This document shows, piece by piece, positions 40,826 through 49,295 of a DNA stretch of 62,441 nt. The notes beneath the pieces are model-generated. The model saw only the letters and a program-made list of their open reading frames with translations, was not told where the DNA came from and made no database searches. Origin of the DNA: Bacteroidales bacterium. Its GTDB lineage: Bacteria > Bacteroidota > Bacteroidia > Bacteroidales > UBA932. The DNA is taken from NCBI GenBank assembly GCA_017548985.1, contig JAFYYW010000038.1, positions 1 to 62,441 on the forward strand. The letters run 5' to 3'. Numbering within the stretch: the first letter of the stretch is position 1; every line of letters begins with the position of its first letter. A program made the position numbers and the translations under genes.

Positions 40826-41423
40826 ATTCCTCATTTAATAGACTATCCGCCAGCTCTTTCCGAAGAATGCGGTAATGGGGATGGTACAATTTCTCATAGG
40901 TTCCGCTATGATGGAAAGCGTATTGCCCTGATGACAACAGGCTGTCTATCCTTTGCTTCTCCGAATCAAGTCCGGGGAGCTCCGGGAACTCTTCAGAGAT
41001 CACCGCGAGTATCTCACTCCACTCATCTTTCCATAAAACCAGGTCCTCTTCCTGAACAGGGGCGGCGCTTTGGAAAAGGGCGTCAGTCAAGGCATCCACA
41101 GTAAGGATACCGTCCCTGACGGCAGCCAGAGAAACTCTAATATAGTTATGCCCCCAACCGCAGGGCTCCGCATAAGGAAGCACCAGAGTATCAGCGTTTT
41201 CCAATTCAGAGACGATATATTCGCGGGCCGATTCCCTGTCACTGATAATATGCCCTGGGCCGAAACGGTCCTGGAAAAAACTCTTGTAAATATCCGCCAA
41301 GTGGCTTTCCGGATATGAGGCCACCTGGGTTCGGACAGCCTTCCTCACCGCTTCTTTATCGATTTCAGGACCGGAAGAGCAGGCGGCGGTAAACAGGCAT
41401 AACAACAGCAATAACTTCTTCAT
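40806..41423 (-). CDS. Lipoprotein of unknown function
   Basis: 205 residues. Lipoprotein signal with Cys15 (LCLFTAACSSGPE). Conserved-looking parts include VASYPESHLADIYKSFFQDRFGPGHII and PCGWGHNYIRVSL, then EEFPELPGLDSEKQRIDSLLSSGQYAFHHSGTY (given in part), with several aromatic and His residues. I do not recognise a named domain; similar lipoproteins occur in Bacteroidota. First gene of the operon with the symporter and esterase. A TATATTCGC box at 41451-41459 is its promoter. Confidence 0.75.
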   Translation of the reverse strand: MKKLLLLLCLFTAACSSGPEIDKEAVRKAVRTQVASYPESHLADIYKSFFQDRFGPGHIISDRESAREYIVSELENADTLVLPYAEPCGWGHNYIRVSLAAVRDGILTVDALTDALFQSAAPVQEEDLVLWKDEWSEILAVISEEFPELPGLDSEKQRIDSLLSSGQYAFHHSGTYEKLYHPHYRILRKELADSLLNEEYGKQDQ

Positions 41424-41450
41424 CTGTGTTTTGTATCAAGCGTCTTACAC

Positions 41451-41459
41451 GCGAATATA
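41451..41459 (-). promoter_or_regulatory. -7 box TATATTCGC for the lipoprotein/symporter/esterase operon
   Basis: TAnnTTCGC on the minus strand, 28 bp before ATG 41423. Confidence 0.65.
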
Positions 41460-41473
41460 ATAGTTTGCGAGGG

Positions 41474-41481
41474 TATATTTG
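41474..41481 (+). promoter_or_regulatory. -7 box TATATTTG for the TonB-dependent receptor
   Basis: Exact TAnnTTTG, 47 bp before ATG 41528; its last four bases enter the palindrome at 41478-41496. A weaker candidate, TATTATCGC, lies at about 41507. Confidence 0.55.
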
Positions 41482-41496
41482 CAACCGGGTTGCAAA
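41478..41496. promoter_or_regulatory. 19-bp perfect palindrome over the receptor promoter, probable operator
   Basis: TTTGCAACC-g-GGTTGCAAA. It starts inside the -7 box and covers the expected transcript start, the position for a repressor. Apart from the extra central base it looks like a LacI-family site (TGnAAnCGnTTnCA). No LacI gene is in this window. Confidence 0.6.
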
Positions 41497-41527
41497 CGAA
41501 TCGCCGTATTATCGCGTAAAACGTAAG

Positions 41528-43435
41528 ATGATGCGGCTGAGAATCATTATACCATATTTCCTGCTCATTGCCTCAATGACCGGTTTCGCTCAAGAAAGAC
41601 AAGACACCTTGAAAGCGATATCAGTCGTTTCCACCAGAAGCAGCCGCACCATAGAGAGGATCCCCACACGCATCGAATTTGTGGCGACCGAGGAAGTCGA
41701 CGAGAAAATCAATATGAGACCCGGAGACATCCGGGTTATGATGAGCGAGAGCACCGGTATCACGACACAGCAGACCTCAGCCATCTCAGGCAACTCCGCC
41801 ATCCGAATTCAGGGTCTGGACGGAAGGTACACCCTGATCCTCAAAGATGGCATGCCGGCGTTCCCTGGCGCCGCCAGCGGGCTGGGACTGCTGCAGACTC
41901 CCCCTCTGGACCTGAAGCAGGTCGAGATAATAAAAGGGTCCACATCCACCCTTTATGGAGGAGGAGCGATCGCGGGGCTAGTCAACCTGGTGACAAAAAC
42001 ACCAGAGGACGGGAATGAGCTGTCCTTCCTGCTTAACGGGACCTCGGCCGGTGGCTTCGACGCCAGCGGATTCGCCAGTCACAAGTTCAAGAAAACAGGT
42101 GTGACCCTACTCACCACCTACAACCATAACCAGGCCTACGATCCCTCAGGATACGGTTTCACTGCCATTCCGGCCTTTGACCGGATTGTAGTGAACCCTA
42201 AATTATTCCTTAATCTGTCAGATGCCACCAAACTCAGTCTCGGACTTAACTCCATGTTTGAGAACCGCCTTGGCGGTGACATTGAATATGTCAAAGGAAG
42301 AGGAGACGAGACTCACAGATATTTCGAAAGGAACAAAACCGCTTTGATCGCTTCCCAGTTCGCGTTATCACATAGTTTCAGCGAGACTGTCTCACTTGAA
42401 ACCAAGAACTCCATTACCAGCTATGACAGGGGGATCACACTTCCCGATTACGAGTTCGACGGGCGGCAAGTGACTTCTTTCTCTGAGATTAACCTCAAAC
42501 AAAAGGGTGAGATCATGGATTGGGTGTACGGGTTGAACCTCTGGACGGACAAGTTCACAACCTATTCCAACTCAGTCTACGGCGCTTTCATCCAGAATGA
42601 CTGGGATGTTTCCAGATGGTTGTCCGTCGAGACCGGATTGCGGGGAGATTATGTCCAAAGCTATGGTACAGAAATACTTCCGAGGATCTCTTTCCTCTTC
42701 AAGCCAGTGACTCGTTTCTCATCCCGGCTTGGAGGCGGCATCGGGTACAAAGTCCCGACTATATTCACGGAAGACACTGAGAGGATCCAGTTCAGAGACC
42801 TCCAACCCCTGAATTCTGACAACAGGATCGAGCACAGTTACGGACTGAACTGGGATTTCAATTATTCTACCCGGATCTTGGGAGGCGCCGTCTCCTTCAG
42901 CGTAAACCAGCTGTTTTTCTTCACCGCGGTCACCAATCCCCTGCTGCTAAAGGAAGATGGTGGAAAACCGGCTCTCAAGAATATACAAGGATATCTGGAC
43001 ACGAAGGGAGGAGAAACCAATGTCAAATTCGGATGGAAGGACTTCCATCTCTATCTTGGCTACACTTTGACCGACGCCCACACGAAAGACTCGGGAAGGT
43101 TGACCGAGAGCCTGCTGACATCCAGGCACAGAATCAACGCCATCCTCATGTATGAGAAAGAAGATTTTTGGAGGATAGGTCTCGAGTCATATTACTACAG
43201 TCCCCAACTGCTTTCTGACGGCTCTCACAGCAAACCATATCTTATCTGCGGATTCATGGCCGAGAAATTCTGGGAACACCTCTCCTTGTTTGTCAATTTC
43301 GAGAATTTCACTGACAGCAGACAAACCCGCTTCGGTAGCATATATTCAGGAAGTGTCTCAAATCCCGTGTTTTCGGAGATATACGCGCCGCTTGACGGCT
43401 TTGTCATGAACGGAGGCGTAAAAATCCGCTTTTAG
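41528..43435 (+). CDS. TonB-dependent outer-membrane receptor
   Basis: 635 residues from ATG 41528 (a second ATG at 41531). Signal peptide about 1-20. The plug domain (about 25-150) has RPGDIRVMMSESTGI, NSAIRIQGLDGRYTLILKDG and VEIIKGSTSTLYGGGAIAGLVNLVT. The 22-strand barrel fills the rest and ends in an aromatic-type strand (GGVKIRF). There is no SusD partner and no carboxypeptidase-like extension, so a metal, siderophore or cofactor receptor is more likely than a glycan SusC. A palindromic operator covers its promoter. An exported TIM-barrel protein gene follows with its own promoter. Confidence 0.93.
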   Translation: MMRLRIIIPYFLLIASMTGFAQERQDTLKAISVVSTRSSRTIERIPTRIEFVATEEVDEKINMRPGDIRVMMSESTGITTQQTSAISGNSAIRIQGLDGRYTLILKDGMPAFPGAASGLGLLQTPPLDLKQVEIIKGSTSTLYGGGAIAGLVNLVTKTPEDGNELSFLLNGTSAGGFDASGFASHKFKKTGVTLLTTYNHNQAYDPSGYGFTAIPAFDRIVVNPKLFLNLSDATKLSLGLNSMFENRLGGDIEYVKGRGDETHRYFERNKTALIASQFALSHSFSETVSLETKNSITSYDRGITLPDYEFDGRQVTSFSEINLKQKGEIMDWVYGLNLWTDKFTTYSNSVYGAFIQNDWDVSRWLSVETGLRGDYVQSYGTEILPRISFLFKPVTRFSSRLGGGIGYKVPTIFTEDTERIQFRDLQPLNSDNRIEHSYGLNWDFNYSTRILGGAVSFSVNQLFFFTAVTNPLLLKEDGGKPALKNIQGYLDTKGGETNVKFGWKDFHLYLGYTLTDAHTKDSGRLTESLLTSRHRINAILMYEKEDFWRIGLESYYYSPQLLSDGSHSKPYLICGFMAEKFWEHLSLFVNFENFTDSRQTRFGSIYSGSVSNPVFSEIYAPLDGFVMNGGVKIRF

Positions 43436-43451
43436 ATTTCAAGGGAAGTGT

Positions 43452-43460
43452 TATATTCGC
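43452..43460 (+). promoter_or_regulatory. -7 box TATATTCGC for the TIM-barrel protein
   Basis: TAnnTTCGC box 27 bp before ATG 43487. Confidence 0.65.
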
Positions 43461-43486
43461 GTTGAAGACCCACAAATCTGAAGAAC

Positions 43487-44320
43487 ATGAATAAAACAAC
43501 TTTCCTGGCCGCGCTGGCGGCCGTCGCCATCGGTATCCCCTCTTGCCAGAAAACTCCCGAGCCAATGAAGATATCCATATTTTGCGACCATATTGAGTCG
43601 GTCGCCCGTCAGGAGAAAATATCCTTTGCCGAAGCTGCCGTAAAAATCAAGGAGATTGGTTTTGAGGGAGCCGATGTAAGGGTGTTCACAAAACCGGAGG
43701 AACTCAAGACTCTTGACAGCCTAGGTTTCGCCCACTCCTGCGTCATCACCGACATAGACTATTCCAAACCTGACCAGAAGGAGTTGGAAGACAAGACCTT
43801 AGCCTTTATGGACAATTATGGATACGACCGGCTGATGTTAGTCGCCGGCTTCATCCCCGAAGAAGGCTTCAGCCAGGCTGAAATGGATGACGCGAGACAG
43901 AGAATCGCCGCTTTTGCCGCCAGGGTCACGGCTAAAGGCTACAAGATCCTGATCGAGGACTATGACCATGAGCGTTCCTTCACCTCCAACGCCGAGAGGC
44001 TGGACTCTCTTTTCGCCGTCTCGAAGGATCTTGGACTGGTGTTTGACACGGGCAATTTCCAATTCTCCGGCCAGGACGCCATGGAACAGTTCGAGCATTT
44101 CCGGGACAAGATCGGGCATCTCCACCTGAAAGACAGGGTGTCCAAGACCGACCTTAAATGTGTCCCTGCCGGCACCGGATGCATCCCCATCGTCGAGATT
44201 ATCGGAAAACTCAAAGAGGACGGCTACACCGGTTGGCTCACGATTGAGCAGTTCGGCTCAAGGAACATGCTCGCTGACAGTGAGACAGCCTTCGGCATCA
44301 TCAGCGCCGTGATCAAATAG
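43487..44320 (+). CDS. Exported sugar-isomerase/epimerase-like TIM-barrel protein
   Basis: 277 residues. A lipoprotein-type signal ends at Cys20 (AIGIPSCQKTPE). The rest is a xylose-isomerase-like TIM barrel: SFAEAAVKIKEIGFEGADV, GYKILIEDYDHERSF (Glu ligand), LGLVFDTGNFQFSG (Asp ligand), IGHLHLKDRVSK (His) and GYTGWLTIEQFG (Glu). These are the four metal ligands of AP-endonuclease-type sugar isomerases. Cytoplasmic relatives act on sugar or inositol compounds; the exported ones in Bacteroidota are uncharacterised. A second copy of this type lies at 59871-60812. Own promoter box at 43452. Confidence 0.88.
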   Translation: MNKTTFLAALAAVAIGIPSCQKTPEPMKISIFCDHIESVARQEKISFAEAAVKIKEIGFEGADVRVFTKPEELKTLDSLGFAHSCVITDIDYSKPDQKELEDKTLAFMDNYGYDRLMLVAGFIPEEGFSQAEMDDARQRIAAFAARVTAKGYKILIEDYDHERSFTSNAERLDSLFAVSKDLGLVFDTGNFQFSGQDAMEQFEHFRDKIGHLHLKDRVSKTDLKCVPAGTGCIPIVEIIGKLKEDGYTGWLTIEQFGSRNMLADSETAFGIISAVIK

Positions 44321-44333
44321 GAAGGGTTTTTCG

Positions 44334-44342
44334 TATATTCGC
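44334..44342 (+). promoter_or_regulatory. -7 box TATATTCGC for the Y-family polymerase, giving almost no leader
   Basis: Ends 4 bp before the GTG start at 44347, so the mRNA is probably leaderless. Confidence 0.65.
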
Positions 44343-44346
44343 GGAT

Positions 44347-45792
44347 GTGGGAGAGAGAACATATATAGCTATTGACCTGAAATCATTCTACGCCTCAGTA
44401 GAGTGCGCTGAGCGTGGCCTTGACCCGCTCACGACTAATCTGGTTGTAGCTGACTCCTCCCGCACCGACAAGACCATCTGCCTGGCGGTCTCACCATCCA
44501 TGAAGGCCTACGGCATCTCGGGGCGGCCTAGACTGTTCGAGGTGAAGAGTCGGGTCAAACAAATCAACGAGGACCGCCGCGGGGCGGCTCCCGGCCGCCG
44601 CTTCTCCGGAAAATCATACGATGATCCACAGCTACGCTCCGACTCGTCCCTGTCCCTGGACTTTATCGTGGCGACACCCCGAATGGCGCTCTACATAGAT
44701 GTGAGCAGCCGGATTTATGCGGTCTATCTCAAATACATAGCCCCTGAGGACATACATGTCTATTCCATAGACGAGGTGTTCATTGACGCCACGGACTATC
44801 TGGTGACCTATTCATGCTCCCCACATGACCTCGCCATGCGAATGATCCGGGATGTGCTGGCCACAACCGGGATCACCGCGACGGCCGGAATCGGAACCAA
44901 CCTGTACCTGGCCAAGGTAGCGATGGACATAGTCGCGAAACATACCGAGCCGGACAAGGATGGAGTCAGGATCGCCTCATTGGATGAGATCTCATATCGC
45001 AGGCTGCTATGGGATCACACTCCCCTGAGGGATTTCTGGAGAGTCGGACACGGAATCTCCGCCAGACTCGAGGCTGCAGGCATCCACACTATGGGTGAGC
45101 TAGCCCGACACTCGCTCGATCCGGCCTGGGAGACATTCCTCTACAAGACTTTCGGTGTGAACGCTGAGCTCCTCATCGACCACGCCTGGGGGTATGAGCC
45201 CTGCACGATGGCTCACATAAAAGCCTTCCGTCCCTCCTCCAACAGTGTGGGATCAGGGCAGGTCCTGATGGAGCCATATTCATTCGAGAAGGCCAGGGTG
45301 GTTGTTGGAGAGATGATAGACTCCCTGGTGATGGACCTGGTGGAAAGACGGCTGGTGACGGACCAGATTGTATTGAGCGTTCATTACGAGCGGCTGGACG
45401 ACCGTCCGGATGGAATGACCACTGTCCGGGACTGGTACGGCCGGACAGTGCCAAAACCAGCCCACGGCTCCGTGAATCTCGGAAGGAAAACCTCTTCCAC
45501 CCACCTCATCTCCGAGGCCGCGCTTGATCTATATGACAGGATCGTCAATCCTAAGCTTCAAGTGCGCCGCCTGGGTGTCGCCGCGATGAATGTGACGGAC
45601 GAGGACAAAGAGCCGGAGCAACTTGAGCTCTTCGATGATTCCTTTGACAAGGACAAAGAACGCCGGCAGCAAGAGGCTATACTACAGATCCGACGGAAGT
45701 TCGGAAAGAACGCCATCCTTAAAGGGATGAACTTCGAAGAGGGAGCGACAGCCAAGGAACGTAATCTGCAGATAGGAGGTCACAAGGCATGA
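44347..45792 (+). CDS. Y-family DNA polymerase, UvrX/ImuB-like branch
   Basis: 481 residues from a GTG at 44347; the nearby ATG at 44345 is out of frame and no later start keeps the catalytic front. Palm: [15 protein letters not shown] (Asp10) and [14 protein letters not shown], with the SIDE motif. Thumb and little-finger regions follow (helix-hairpin-helix about 220-255). The end carries QLELF (about 420), a beta-clamp-binding peptide. In Firmicutes and Bacteroidota this branch (UvrX, YqjW relatives) is paired with a YolD-like protein, as here with a 4-bp overlap. It does error-prone bypass synthesis at lesions. No LexA-like box was seen. Confidence 0.9.
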   Translation: MGERTYIAIDLKSFYASVECAERGLDPLTTNLVVADSSRTDKTICLAVSPSMKAYGISGRPRLFEVKSRVKQINEDRRGAAPGRRFSGKSYDDPQLRSDSSLSLDFIVATPRMALYIDVSSRIYAVYLKYIAPEDIHVYSIDEVFIDATDYLVTYSCSPHDLAMRMIRDVLATTGITATAGIGTNLYLAKVAMDIVAKHTEPDKDGVRIASLDEISYRRLLWDHTPLRDFWRVGHGISARLEAAGIHTMGELARHSLDPAWETFLYKTFGVNAELLIDHAWGYEPCTMAHIKAFRPSSNSVGSGQVLMEPYSFEKARVVVGEMIDSLVMDLVERRLVTDQIVLSVHYERLDDRPDGMTTVRDWYGRTVPKPAHGSVNLGRKTSSTHLISEAALDLYDRIVNPKLQVRRLGVAAMNVTDEDKEPEQLELFDDSFDKDKERRQQEAILQIRRKFGKNAILKGMNFEEGATAKERNLQIGGHKA

Positions 45793-45986
45793 CGGACAAA
45801 TACGACGACATTATAAACCTTCCCCATCCTACTTCGAAAAGGTACCCAAGAATGCCTTTGGCTGAACGCGCGGCTCAGTTTTCCCCATTCGCCGCGCTTA
45901 CAGGCTACGACTCGGCTATCGCCGAGACAGCCAAAAAGGTCGAGAGATCATATGGGGAATATGACGAAGACCAGGACATCCCATAA
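45789..45986 (+). CDS. YolD-like protein, shorter than the family
   Basis: 65 residues. The first 50 match the YolD-like front ([44 protein letters not shown]). Family members usually run to about 100-115 residues with a beta-rich second half (roughly residues 60 to the end) that is absent here. The frame ends in YDEDQDIP after running 39 bp over the 3' end of the convergent CPBP gene. YolD proteins partner UvrX-type polymerases, and the 4-bp coupling fits. Either the truncation is real in this lineage or it marks decay. Confidence 0.78.
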   Translation: MTDKYDDIINLPHPTSKRYPRMPLAERAAQFSPFAALTGYDSAIAETAKKVERSYGEYDEDQDIP

Positions 45987-46595
45987 AGAGTGGCTCACTA
46001 TAAGCGCCGGAAGAGCCTTGGGACATATCCGGTAGACAAGACCCCAGACCAGTCCGGCCACAAGAGCAGCCATGACCAGCATGAAGTTGAATGACCAGAT
46101 GTGGACAAGCGCGTATATCAAGGCGGTCACAACAAAAGCCAGGTCAGCCCCTCGCTTTTTGTCCTGGAACAACCGGGCCATCGTCCTCTGCACATATCCT
46201 CTCCAGAACAATTCCTCCGCCGGACCGATCAGGAAAATCAACAAAGCCGCTATGACCGGAGTCGGAAGACCTGCCTTCATCGAGTAGACTGCGTCCACCT
46301 GCGGCCTGGCGAAATTGAACATCAATGAGGACAGTTTGTCTCCCACCCAGAATATTCCCCAGAGGACAAATGCCAGGGCGATGCCGCCAAGCAACTGAAG
46401 AAGAGGTCTTTCAACTTTCAGCAGGGCCTTACGATCCGGTGTGAAGGCAAAAACGCATGAGGTCAGAATTACAGCCGAGACCGACATCACGACCCAAAAG
46501 TTAGGCGCTCCTCCGGTCCAGGGGCTGAACATGTAAAACCACAGAAGAGCCGCGATGGCTACAGAGAAAACCAAACGGCCGGTATCAGATCTCAT
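45948..46595 (-). CDS. CPBP-family intramembrane glutamic endopeptidase
   Basis: 215 residues with about six hydrophobic segments. The CPBP (CAAX-protease/bacteriocin-processing) signature is [17 protein letters not shown] (Glu-Glu...Arg), followed by [16 protein letters not shown] with the conserved His and a final [11 protein letters not shown]is/Asp. The family cuts peptides in the membrane; bacterial substrates are mostly unknown. Start ATG overlaps the UbiA stop by 4 bp, and its last 39 bp lie under the YolD-like gene. Confidence 0.88.
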   Translation of the reverse strand: MRSDTGRLVFSVAIAALLWFYMFSPWTGGAPNFWVVMSVSAVILTSCVFAFTPDRKALLKVERPLLQLLGGIALAFVLWGIFWVGDKLSSLMFNFARPQVDAVYSMKAGLPTPVIAALLIFLIGPAEELFWRGYVQRTMARLFQDKKRGADLAFVVTALIYALVHIWSFNFMLVMAALVAGLVWGLVYRICPKALPALIVSHSLWDVLVFVIFPI

Positions 46596-47494
46596 AACAT
46601 CCTGGAAATGAACAATCCGGCTGACAGCAAGACAGAGAAGGCCATCTGTAATTTCGCCGAAGCCTGATCCAGTCCCTTCATGGCTTCTATGCCCAACTTG
46701 TTATAGCCGCAAGCTCGCTTGAAGTTCTCCCAGGCGGGAATAGCGGCGACAAGGCTTATAAGAGACATAGGGTGGAGCCTGCCGACGGACACGGCGACGA
46801 TCACGCAAAGAAACGGGATAACCATATACGCCGCGTACAGCACGCTGGAAGCCTTTCCGCCGATCAGCATGGCGAAGGTCTTGATTCCCGCAGCCCCGTC
46901 AGACACGGTGTCCACGGTGTTGTTGGCGTGAAGGACAGACACGGTGATGATACCGATGGGCAAGGACAACACAAGCGCGTCCCAATGGAGGACTCCGGTG
47001 ACAGCGTAAGCGGTGCCGATGACAGGAAGAATTCCGAAAATGATGAATACGTCGAGGTCACCTAGAGCGTGATACTTCAGGAATGAATACAGCATGGTGA
47101 GCAGCACCCCCACTCCACCTATGATCCAGAGTACAGGGCCGCTCATCAGGGCTATGCAGATCCCGATCATGATTCCTACCACGAAGAGTATTATGCTGAA
47201 ATACAGATACTCTTTCGGCTCAAAGTGATGGAACACAAGGTTCGGCACAGCGAAAGCGTTCTCATTGTCCACCCCGCTCTTGTAGTCGAACCAATCACTC
47301 AGCACATTCCCGGCGGAGTGGAGGACAACCACTCCCAAAAGGCAAAGAATAAAGACCAGGTAAGGCTTGAATCCACCTGGGAGGAGATGCTCACTGAACA
47401 GGTACGCGAAAGTTGCCAGAACAGGCATGGTTGAGACAGGGAATGACCAATAACGCGTCACCGCGAACCAATCCTTGAACGAATGTTTGCTCAT
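46592..47494 (-). CDS. UbiA-family prenyltransferase, MenA-like
   Basis: 300 residues, eight or nine hydrophobic segments. The first Asp-rich motif is NVLSDWFDYKSGVDNENA and the second is NNTVDTVSDGAAGIKT, which bind the magnesium-diphosphate of the polyprenyl donor. Size and motifs are those of 1,4-dihydroxy-2-naphthoate prenyltransferase (MenA, menaquinone), but other UbiA substrates are possible, and a menaquinone gene cluster is not seen here. Has its own TATATTCGC box at 47520-47528 and is followed by the CPBP protease gene. Confidence 0.85.
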   Translation of the reverse strand: MSKHSFKDWFAVTRYWSFPVSTMPVLATFAYLFSEHLLPGGFKPYLVFILCLLGVVVLHSAGNVLSDWFDYKSGVDNENAFAVPNLVFHHFEPKEYLYFSIILFVVGIMIGICIALMSGPVLWIIGGVGVLLTMLYSFLKYHALGDLDVFIIFGILPVIGTAYAVTGVLHWDALVLSLPIGIITVSVLHANNTVDTVSDGAAGIKTFAMLIGGKASSVLYAAYMVIPFLCVIVAVSVGRLHPMSLISLVAAIPAWENFKRACGYNKLGIEAMKGLDQASAKLQMAFSVLLSAGLFISRML

Positions 47495-47519
47495 ATCTCT
47501 TGTTTTTCGGTTTTGTGAT

Positions 47520-47528
47520 GCGAATATA
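47520..47528 (-). promoter_or_regulatory. -7 box TATATTCGC for the UbiA/CPBP pair
   Basis: Minus-strand TAnnTTCGC between the steroid-type operon and the UbiA gene, 26 bp before ATG 47494, which separates the two transcription units. Confidence 0.65.
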
Positions 47529-47539
47529 GTGTTTTTCGG

Positions 47540-48346
47540 CTACAATCCGATGACATTTGAAGTCTCATCCCATAACCTTTTGTCCAACTTCTTGTCAATG
47601 AAACGCCCCGGTATCTCCATAACCCTTTGACCGACAAAATATTTCCCGGACATTTCTGAGAGTAGAGCCGAAAGCGCCGGTCTAACCCCATTCTCGGGCG
47701 ATTTGCAGAAAGGACGGAAAAGGATGTCAGCCAACGGATCGAACCACTTTCCCATGGAAATCATATTCGAGTTGACTATTCCGGGATCAGACACATTCAC
47801 CTTCAAGGCAGGATTCCTGCGGGCAAGTTCCTGTGAGAAATGAAGCAGGGCGAGTTTTGACCGGGCATAAGTCCCGAGCCTGGAGAAGTCTCCCTCTTCA
47901 GGTCTGAGGGACTTCTCCGTGATATTCACGAATCTGCAGGTCAGGGAGACAGTGTTGACGACATTCGCTTCCGGGACAAATGAGGGGAGCAGGAGCCTTG
48001 TCAGCAACACAGTGCCGAAGTAGTTGACAGCGAATGTGTTCTCAAGACCGTCCCTGGTCAAGGAATAACCCCGGCTGATCACTCCGGCATTATTCAGCAA
48101 GGCTGAGATCCTCACTCCTTCCATACCTTTCGCGAACTCCCGGACCGAATCCAGAGACGAAAGATCCAATTGTCTAGACTCAATCTCCGCGTCAGGAATA
48201 TCCGACAATATTTCCTTCCGCACCGCTTCAGCCTTCTCCAGATTCCTGCACGCCATCACGACATGGAAACCTTTCCCGGCGAGATACCTGGTAGCCGCTG
48301 ATCCCATGGCCCCGGACGCTCCGGTCACAACAATCCTATCTCTCAT
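47540..48346 (-). CDS. SDR oxidoreductase, retinol-dehydrogenase-like
   Basis: 268 residues from ATG 48346, which overlaps the PCMD stop by 11 bp; the longer frame lies inside that gene. Classical SDR: VVTGASGAMGSAATRYLAGK (TGxxxGxG), LLNNAG at 89-94, the catalytic YARSK (Tyr and Lys) and the NVSDPGIVNS loop. Relatives in eukaryotes reduce retinal and other hydrophobic ketones; bacterial ones vary. Last gene of the tightly coupled operon that includes the 5-alpha-reductase homologue, so a ketosteroid or similar lipid substrate is plausible. Confidence 0.88.
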   Translation of the reverse strand: MRDRIVVTGASGAMGSAATRYLAGKGFHVVMACRNLEKAEAVRKEILSDIPDAEIESRQLDLSSLDSVREFAKGMEGVRISALLNNAGVISRGYSLTRDGLENTFAVNYFGTVLLTRLLLPSFVPEANVVNTVSLTCRFVNITEKSLRPEEGDFSRLGTYARSKLALLHFSQELARRNPALKVNVSDPGIVNSNMISMGKWFDPLADILFRPFCKSPENGVRPALSALLSEMSGKYFVGQRVMEIPGRFIDKKLDKRLWDETSNVIGL

Positions 48347-49295
48347 ATTCCAAACGCAGATTATCAACCCATAGAATGTTGCCCAGGGCTCCGGTGAAAC
48401 CGCCGCGGGAACCGGAGGAAATCTGAAGGACGGCATGGGTGCACTCTTCCTGAGCGGAAGCCCAACCCTCCTCCCGGATCGGAACGAGTTTGCCGCGGCT
48501 GTTGGCGGCATATAGGGTGTTCTCTCCCGAGATAAGGCCCATATATTGCTTATAGCCAGACATTTCCCTAGCGTCACCATACATCACGGGAATTCGCTTG
48601 TTCTGGATCCATCCGGACGTGCTTGATCCAATCCTCAGAAAAGCCGTACCGACACGAAGGGCATATATATTCCCATCCTCATCCTCCCAACGCTTCTGAA
48701 GAAGGAGCATCAACTGGCAAGGGTCCTCCCCGGGAATCTCCGTCTTCCGGAATGTAGTTCCTTTCACAAGTTTGCCAGTCGATGGCAGAAACGCCTTATA
48801 ATCAATGATAACAGCCGCAGGACGTTTTGTGAAAGGGATTCCCCAATCCATATTGGCGTACGGGTTCTTCACTCCTGTGATCGGCTCATACATCTTGCCC
48901 CAATACAGGGAACCGGTGGCCAAAACCTGTATATCAACCAAACCGGCCACTTTGCAAGAGGCATACACGGTTGAAAGCTTGGCGCACTTTCCACTCGGCC
49001 CGTTGTCCGGCTCAGCGGAGAGACTGGTCTTAGTCACCCCTGAGACCTTCGCATAGGCATTGGAAGAGGCCCAGGGAGTCCTGGAATAATCATAAGGCTT
49101 ATTACCTTCTATGGTCTCCTGCGGACCGAGCACATAAATGGTCTTTACCTCACCACCGATAATCGATGATTCCTTTATATGCCGGACAGCCCATCGCTCG
49201 AAATCGCCGAACGGCACAGTCTCAATCCTCTGGGCAGCCAAAGGAAGGCAGGGAACGATCAATAACGACAGGATGATTATTTTAACTTTTCCCAT
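48336..49295 (-). CDS. PCMD-domain protein, exported
   Basis: 319 residues from ATG 49295, with a signal peptide about 1-21 (LLIVPCLPLAAQ). The body is a PCMD (putative carbohydrate metabolism) domain: FERWAVRHIKESSIIGGE near the front, YDYSRTPWASSNAYAKVSG, AKLSTVYASCKVAGLV, and the end ALGNILWVDNLRLEYE, a jelly-roll type. Usually found in outer-membrane or secreted Bacteroidota proteins, in glycan loci. Odd in a cytoplasmic oxidoreductase operon: it overlaps the SDR before it by 19 bp and the SDR after it by 11 bp. Ligand unknown. Confidence 0.85.
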   Translation of the reverse strand: MGKVKIIILSLLIVPCLPLAAQRIETVPFGDFERWAVRHIKESSIIGGEVKTIYVLGPQETIEGNKPYDYSRTPWASSNAYAKVSGVTKTSLSAEPDNGPSGKCAKLSTVYASCKVAGLVDIQVLATGSLYWGKMYEPITGVKNPYANMDWGIPFTKRPAAVIIDYKAFLPSTGKLVKGTTFRKTEIPGEDPCQLMLLLQKRWEDEDGNIYALRVGTAFLRIGSSTSGWIQNKRIPVMYGDAREMSGYKQYMGLISGENTLYAANSRGKLVPIREEGWASAQEECTHAVLQISSGSRGGFTGALGNILWVDNLRLEYER

